A stretch of 64,000 nt of DNA from Mytilus californianus (taxonomy: Eukaryota > Mollusca > Bivalvia > Mytilida > Mytilidae), in contig NW_026262581.1 of the NCBI RefSeq assembly GCF_021869535.1, positions 121,052,771 through 121,116,770 of the forward strand, in the 5' to 3' direction. Position 1 is the first letter of the stretch; each line of letters begins with the position of its first letter. The translations under genes and the position numbers were made by a program. This document shows, piece by piece, positions 60,601 to 64,000 of the stretch. A model generated the notes under the pieces. That model was not told where the DNA came from, ran no database searches, and was given only the letters and a program-made list of their open reading frames with translations.

Positions 60601-63547
60601 TAAGTGAAAGTGACATAATTTTGAATTTTAAAATCATTATTATTGTAAAATTCAATTATTAGATTAGCTAGCACAGTAGCCTTTGTCCAATTTCTCAGGG
60701 TATTTTATTTATTATGAAAGTGTTGCTGTATCTGCTGCTTTACATATTTATAAACAAAGTATTGTATATTTTACCTGAATAATTGGATATTAATCTCAGA
60801 AATGAACATTGGTATGACAAATCTTGTGCATTTTACTTTAATAATGATCAATGATGATTAAATTTTACAAGAATTTGCCATTTGAATAAATTCAATTTTG
60901 TAAGAACACATCTCTATGAATTAATTTCTTGTTTGACTTGAAAAGCTAGGGTTTGCTCTTATTAATGTAGCTTACTTAGTAAAGAGATAATTAATAAGCA
61001 AGGTTTTTAACTTATAACATATAAATATAATTAACTGACCTTCATTTCATTTTTCATTTGTATTTTCCTCCAGAAATTTTCTTTGCAATGCATTTTCTAT
61101 TGCTATATTTGCTTCCAGTATAAATGAAATTTTCTTAGACCTATAGTTTCAAACGCCATAAAGAAGAACTTTGTTTGTTGTTTCACTTGTCCAATGTGTA
61201 AATTTTCACTATGCACATGACCCTGACACATATTTTGTAAACGTTATATGACGTATGTTGAAAAAGAAAACAATATCACCGTCAATTTGTGTAGGGGATC
61301 AAAAACGGTTTTAATTACTTTAAAATGGAGGTATCGTATGGAATTGTGAAAAACAACAATTTTTAATCACAATTTCATTCATATCTATAATAAAATCAGT
61401 ATTTGAGAGTACTTTGGAAACAGGTACAATGAAAAGAAGTTGAACTTTACTGTTTTGAAGTAGAAACGCAGCCAAAACCAGGTACAAATTGACATGACTG
61501 GTGGTCATCAAAATTGATGTATCATAGTAAAAAATGATGGCTTCAAAATTGTGTAGAAATTTGAAATAGTTTACCCGGTTTCATTTAAGATTATTACCGT
61601 TCTCTTCCGTATTTGGATACGCAAACATCAAGTTATGAAAAATCGATGTTTTTGGCGAACAAAAAAGATGGTTGAAATTTTTTAGAACGGACAGGATAAA
61701 GAAATAGTAATAACAAGCTATTTTTGATAATGTTTGTATGACGTATTGAATCTAAATTGGTCGCAAAACCTACAAATTTTAAAATTCAATTATAATAAAA
61801 GCATGACAAGTTGAAATAAATACTTTAAATGTCAATCTTTTAGCCGATTGATTTGGCGGACTTTTTGACGTCACGGAAGACTGTAGCGCCACCTAATTAA
61901 TTCCCCCTGCTATTGTTGCTGATAGCGCTTGACCACAACGGACGTTTCTAAGGACTTGCTTTCCAACTGTACCAATGGTTTTCAAATTATAATATATTGT
62001 TACTTATGACAGAATAGAAGTCAATTTTTATTGATGATTTTCACTTTTGCCGTCCTGGAGTTATGGTTCTTGATAGATAAATGGAAAATGGCACTTAATG
62101 TTGTTTCTGTGCATTTACTTATGAACTGTTCAGCCACTGCTCTTAAAAATTTTCATATGCTGTTACTGATGACAAAATGGTGGTCAAGTTCGATATTGAC
62201 AATTTTTTTTTGTGGCCTTCAGGAGTTATGGTCCTTGATGAATTGGAAAAAAGGCATAGAATGTGGCAGGTCAAAAAATCCTAAAAGTGCCTTTCAAAAT
62301 ACAGAAAATCCAGTTTGCTGGCAATTTGACAGTTCAATCCTTGTTTTAAAATTATTTTGTTGGTAATCTGCATATTATTTTACACATCTAAAATATGTCA
62401 ATATGATCTGTATTAGTTTACACATATAAAATATGTCAATATGATCTGTGTCTAAATGTTCAGATGTAAGAAAAACAAATGTGGCAACTTCTAAATTTTG
62501 TAAAAGGACATATTTAATCATTTAAAATGTTATTACTTTTTAGCTGCTGATGAAGCTAGAAAGAACTATGATGAAGCCAACAGTAAATTAAAAGAACTAG
62601 ATAATGAACTCTCGTAAGTTTTTTAGCCTGATTTACGAAGATGGTGAAATGATGCCAAAGTTATTGTCTATTCTCATATCTGTTAATGCTTTTGTAACTT
62701 TTCATGAATCCTCTTGCCAAATTGACTTCATGATTTGTAAGAGATTTTCCAATCAGTTTATCTAGATCTTTATGGGATTTTCCAACAAATTTTCCAGATT
62801 TGTGTAGGATTTTCCAACAAACTTATAATGATTTGTATGGGATTTTCCAACCATATCAGCATTGCCATCATTACTTATTATAGAACACTTAGTTTTGATG
62901 TATTTCATTATGGGACTGATTTATGTAAGAAATGATCATTTAAATAGTTATACCAACAACATATAAAAAGTGGCAGGAAATCATTAGAGGTATCGTGCAG
63001 TATTAATTTGTTTACCAGTAGGATTTTAAATGAGCAAGATTTTCCAAAAGATGTGCCTTTTGAACTTCAAAGATGTTTTGCATATTCTGAATGACTGTCT
63101 GTTTTACTGGACAAATTATACATTTCTTATATTTGCTGGACATTTTGTGCAATTACAGGTCTTCTGGTGTTGATATCACATATGTAGGATTTTCCTGTTA
63201 GTTGATATTTTTTTAAAGTGTACTTATTTTTCTGTGAAGAATCAAATAGATAATTTCATCTCAAGAAAACCAATTGATTTCTTTAACAAACGAAAGCCAT
63301 TTTAGGAGATAACACATCTATAAGATAAATAAAATGATTTTTTAATCTAATATTTATTTCCATACATTTCATGTATTTTCAGATCTATAAAATCTTATTT
63401 AGAACAAGATTATGGACCAAATAGAGAATATGCAATTTTACAAGATCAGTGTTTTGAATATACAGATAGAGAATATACATATAAATACTGTCCATTTTCA
63501 AAGGGATCACAGCGACCTAAAAGTGGTGGACATGAAACTAGTTTAGG
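45617..63547 (+). CDS. PRKCSH: PRKCSH, glucosidase II beta subunit (3' partial)
   Basis: ER-lumen regulatory subunit that holds and directs glucosidase II alpha, which trims inner glucoses from N-glycans. Exons: 45617-45722, 46753-46875, 47281-47376, 48096-48153, 49674-49791, 51080-51143, 51522-51587, 52232-52316, 53248-53326, 53810-53968, 56593-56715, 57267-57359, 58964-59018, 62544-62613, 63383-63547. Phases agree throughout; 486 residues are visible (human about 528 in total). Order: signal peptide (about 1-24), R-P-R-G-V-S, Cys-rich LDLa-like repeats ([18 protein letters not shown]), Glu/Lys coiled coil (about 128-230), two EF-hand loops (233-244 and 252-263, both with Asp at position 1 and Glu at 12), an acidic linker, then the start of the MRH lectin domain ([16 protein letters not shown]). 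The rest of MRH and the ER-retention signal lie beyond the edge. Confidence 0.96.
45926..45998 (+). repeat. 3' fragment of a molluscan SINE
   Basis: Ends CCACTGGACATTAAGC, an A-run, then CCATCAATCAATTATCAATC, matching the GGACGTTAAACA plus ATC-rich tail of the SINEs at 24524-24835 and 29515-29761. No pol III boxes remain. It is in PRKCSH intron 1. Confidence 0.7.
46085..46350 (-). repeat. Right arm of the inverted repeat pair flanking PRKCSH exon 1
   Basis: Read on the minus strand: AACACAGAATGGAAA, GGTGAAAAAATTGTCAAAAT, GCGATTTGGGTACCATTATA, AGTGACAAGTGCCTGTG, in the order seen on the plus strand at 45240-45480. Identity is moderate. Confidence 0.7.
46527..46706 (+). repeat. Dispersed repeat with CTGAAGCCCGC block (copy 2), PRKCSH intron 1
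   Basis: Same motifs and order as 44440-44625. It ends about 45 bp before the PRKCSH exon at 46753. Confidence 0.85.
47183..47260 (+). repeat. Short tandem repeat of GTAGGTACATTTACTTGTTTT
   Basis: Three or so copies of a unit near 25 bp immediately before the PRKCSH exon 3 acceptor at 47280, so the repeat supplies part of the splice-site context. Confidence 0.8.
49279..49374 (+). repeat. Exact 48-bp tandem duplication
   Basis: Two adjacent identical copies starting ACTTAAACTCGATTGTGCTT, in the PRKCSH intron 48154-49673. Confidence 0.9.
50390..50610 (+). repeat. Third copy of the PRKCSH-flanking dispersed repeat
   Basis: GCAATTTGGGTACTCCTCAT, GGAGGTTGGTTCAAACCCAT, AATAAACACAGAATGGAAAC, AATAGGTGCAATTTGGGTAC as at 44995-45370. 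It is interrupted by, or abuts, the family B copy at 50632. Confidence 0.75.
50632..51063 (+). mobile_element. Family B tandem-array element, copy in PRKCSH intron
   Basis: Head ATGTCCCCGCCGTAGTGG then AGGGGGCATT, then TTGTCCGTCCGTCTGTACG, two units, and tail GCAAGCGGGGGCATCATCTG with GACACATTCCCCATTT. It ends about 16 bp before the acceptor of the exon at 51080. Confidence 0.85.
51080..51143 (+). CDS. PRKCSH: PRKCSH coiled-coil exon with a GC donor
   Basis: Codes [21 protein letters not shown] and then the first base of a split codon. The next exon (51522) continues correctly as A-K-L-E-A-E-S only if the exon ends at 51143, so the intron begins GCAAGT. The nearby GT (51148) would shift the frame and reach a stop within a few codons. 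The acceptor follows the end of a family B repeat by about 15 bp. Confidence 0.85.
52596..52975 (+). repeat. Longest copy of the dispersed GATGTGGTATGATTGC family
   Basis: AAGATGTGGTATGATTGCCA, ATGAGACAACTCTCCAC, AACTATAGGTCACCATATGG, AAGCCTGATTTATGTAC, GACTTTGGGACAGGCACATG. Fragments occur at 1938, 21618, 42312, 43815 and 44920-44992. Probably a non-autonomous retroelement or MITE; I cannot see which. It lies in PRKCSH intron 52317-53247. Confidence 0.75.
53969..55420 (+). other. PRKCSH intron segment, nothing recognised
   Basis: AT-rich, no exon or bounded repeat seen before the transposon at 55421. The 78-codon ORF at 54326-54562 has no domain. Confidence 0.5.
55421..56477. mobile_element. 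Non-autonomous DNA transposon with 6-bp target duplication
   Basis: Left end CAGAGATGCAACTAATCG and right end inverted CAGAGATGCAAACAGTTT share the first 11 bp. Both sides then carry inverted CAGACCTGTCGG / GTCTGACAG-type motifs. A perfect 6-bp duplication GGAAGA flanks it (55415-55420 and 56478-56483). Length 1057 bp. hAT relatives with 5-6 bp duplications are the likeliest source. It lies in the PRKCSH intron 53969-56592. Confidence 0.85.
57267..57359 (+). CDS. PRKCSH: PRKCSH possible cassette exon in the acidic/Pro-rich linker
   Basis: Open 31-codon exon reading [16 protein letters not shown], ending K-P-S-E-E before GTATAA. Both ends are phase 0, so it can be skipped without a frame change. 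Its acceptor (GTACAATAG) has a poor pyrimidine tract. It falls between the acidic run and [10 protein letters not shown], a stretch that varies in length among animals. Confidence 0.65.
57360..58963 (+). other. PRKCSH intron, nothing recognised
   Basis: No exon, RNA gene or bounded repeat was seen in this AT-rich intron. Confidence 0.5.
59340..62300 (+). repeat. Tandem-unit repeat (family I) split by a 2.4-kb transposon
   Basis: Units with ACTTATGAACTGTTCAACCA, TGCTGATGACAAAAATGG, CCGTTCAGGAGTT and CACTTTATGTTGTTTCTG occur on both sides (59340-59569 and 61970-62300) of the insertion at 59570-61969. The 111-codon ORF at 62031-62366 is a translation of this repeat. It is in PRKCSH intron 59019-62543. 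Confidence 0.7.
59570..61969. mobile_element. 2.4-kb non-autonomous DNA transposon, TACC target duplication
   Basis: Ends CAGTTGGAAAGCAGGTC and GACTTGCTTTCCAACTG are inverted with one mismatch. Further in, TATCAGCAACAATAG at the left pairs with CTATTGTTGCTGATA at the right (15/15). A perfect 4-bp duplication TACC flanks it. Subterminal direct repeats TTTGGATACGCAAACRTCAA occur near 59949 and 61613. No transposase ORF of useful length is present. The superfamily is not clear. Confidence 0.88.
62614..63382 (+). repeat. PRKCSH intron with diverged ATTTTCCAAC short repeats
   Basis: GGGATTTTCCAACAAA-like blocks recur near 62740-62850 (about four times). Nothing else recognised. Confidence 0.5.
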
Positions 63548-64000
63548 GTATGTAATCTTATGGTTTATGAAGATTTAAGATCTGCTATTCAATTGTCAGA
63601 CAAGTATAAGTTATGAATAGATTTGGATGAAACTAACTTTTTCTAACATAGAAGAAAAAACATAAGATACATTTAAGATACCTCCTTAAACAAAGTTTAT
63701 GAAGTATACAGGATGCAAGATGTTTTTTTATCAGTCCATACATTGGTAAATTTTCATGAAACTAATCACATTATTAGATTGAACAGGTAAAATGTATATG
63801 GAAAGGATTAGTAACTAAAAGTTATGCCCCTTTGAACATAGTTTTATTGACCATGTTGAGTATAATATTGCTCACTATGGCCTCAATTTCTAAATGCTTT
63901 GTTTGGTGGTGTAATTTTATTCTGATAAGATAAGTTTAAGTTTTCAAATTGTAATACTTCAATTAACTTGTAAATTTTTACCATTGTAAGGTTAACAACT
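63548..64000 (+). other. PRKCSH intron running off the window
   Basis: Begins at a good donor (GGGTATGT) after the visible part of the MRH domain. No further exon is seen before the edge. Confidence 0.7.

Noticed and set aside
62031-62366. 111-codon ORF near the right edge
   Set aside because: Translation of the family I tandem repeat within a PRKCSH intron.

Overview
This window is an intron-rich, AT-rich animal nuclear segment, most likely from a bivalve mollusc and probably a mussel. The evidence is spliced genes with metazoan orthologues, molluscan-type SINEs ending in a GGACGTTAAACA-like tail, and abundant bivalve-style elements with internal tandem arrays. The species call is inference from remembered repeat families.

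Four conserved genes can be assembled exon by exon, with splice sites and reading phases that agree. (1) ZRANB2, plus strand, 3451-15810, lacks its first exon, which should lie to the left. It encodes two RanBP2-type zinc fingers, an acidic region and an RS domain. (2) LRRC42, minus strand, 33676-27083, has six coding exons and about 411 residues. (3) IFT25/HSPB11, plus strand, 34500-38453, has four coding exons and 138 residues. (4) PRKCSH (glucosidase II beta), plus strand, starts at 45617 and runs off the right edge within its MRH domain, with 15 coding exons visible. ZRANB2 and LRRC42 are tail to tail. LRRC42 and IFT25 are head to head across a short promoter region carrying E2F-like and ETS-like sites, the same arrangement as at human 1p32.3. 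The genes act in different pathways (splicing, a poorly characterised LRR protein, ciliary transport, ER glycoprotein quality control), so they do not form an operon-like system.

Much of the rest is mobile DNA. Several unrelated-sequence families share one layout: a GC-rich hairpin head, a GTCTGTCCGTC-type microsatellite in several of them, 140-185 bp internal tandem units, and a tail that repeats the head in inverted form. One such element sits precisely inside another at a T-T junction. I also find terminal-inverted-repeat elements with readable target duplications (2168-2994, 8320-9015, 15403-15630, 30749-31877, 55421-56477, 59570-61969), others with clear termini but no clear duplication (20041-20739, 22901-24295, 26175-26869), and two SINEs with 10-12 bp target duplications.

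Other points of note are a GC-AG intron required by the PRKCSH frame, a phase 0-0 possible cassette exon in PRKCSH, an ERSE-like motif just upstream of the PRKCSH start codon, a perfect 25-bp palindrome, and inverted repeat arms flanking PRKCSH exon 1. I see no rRNA or tRNA genes, CRISPR arrays or bacterial-type operons.
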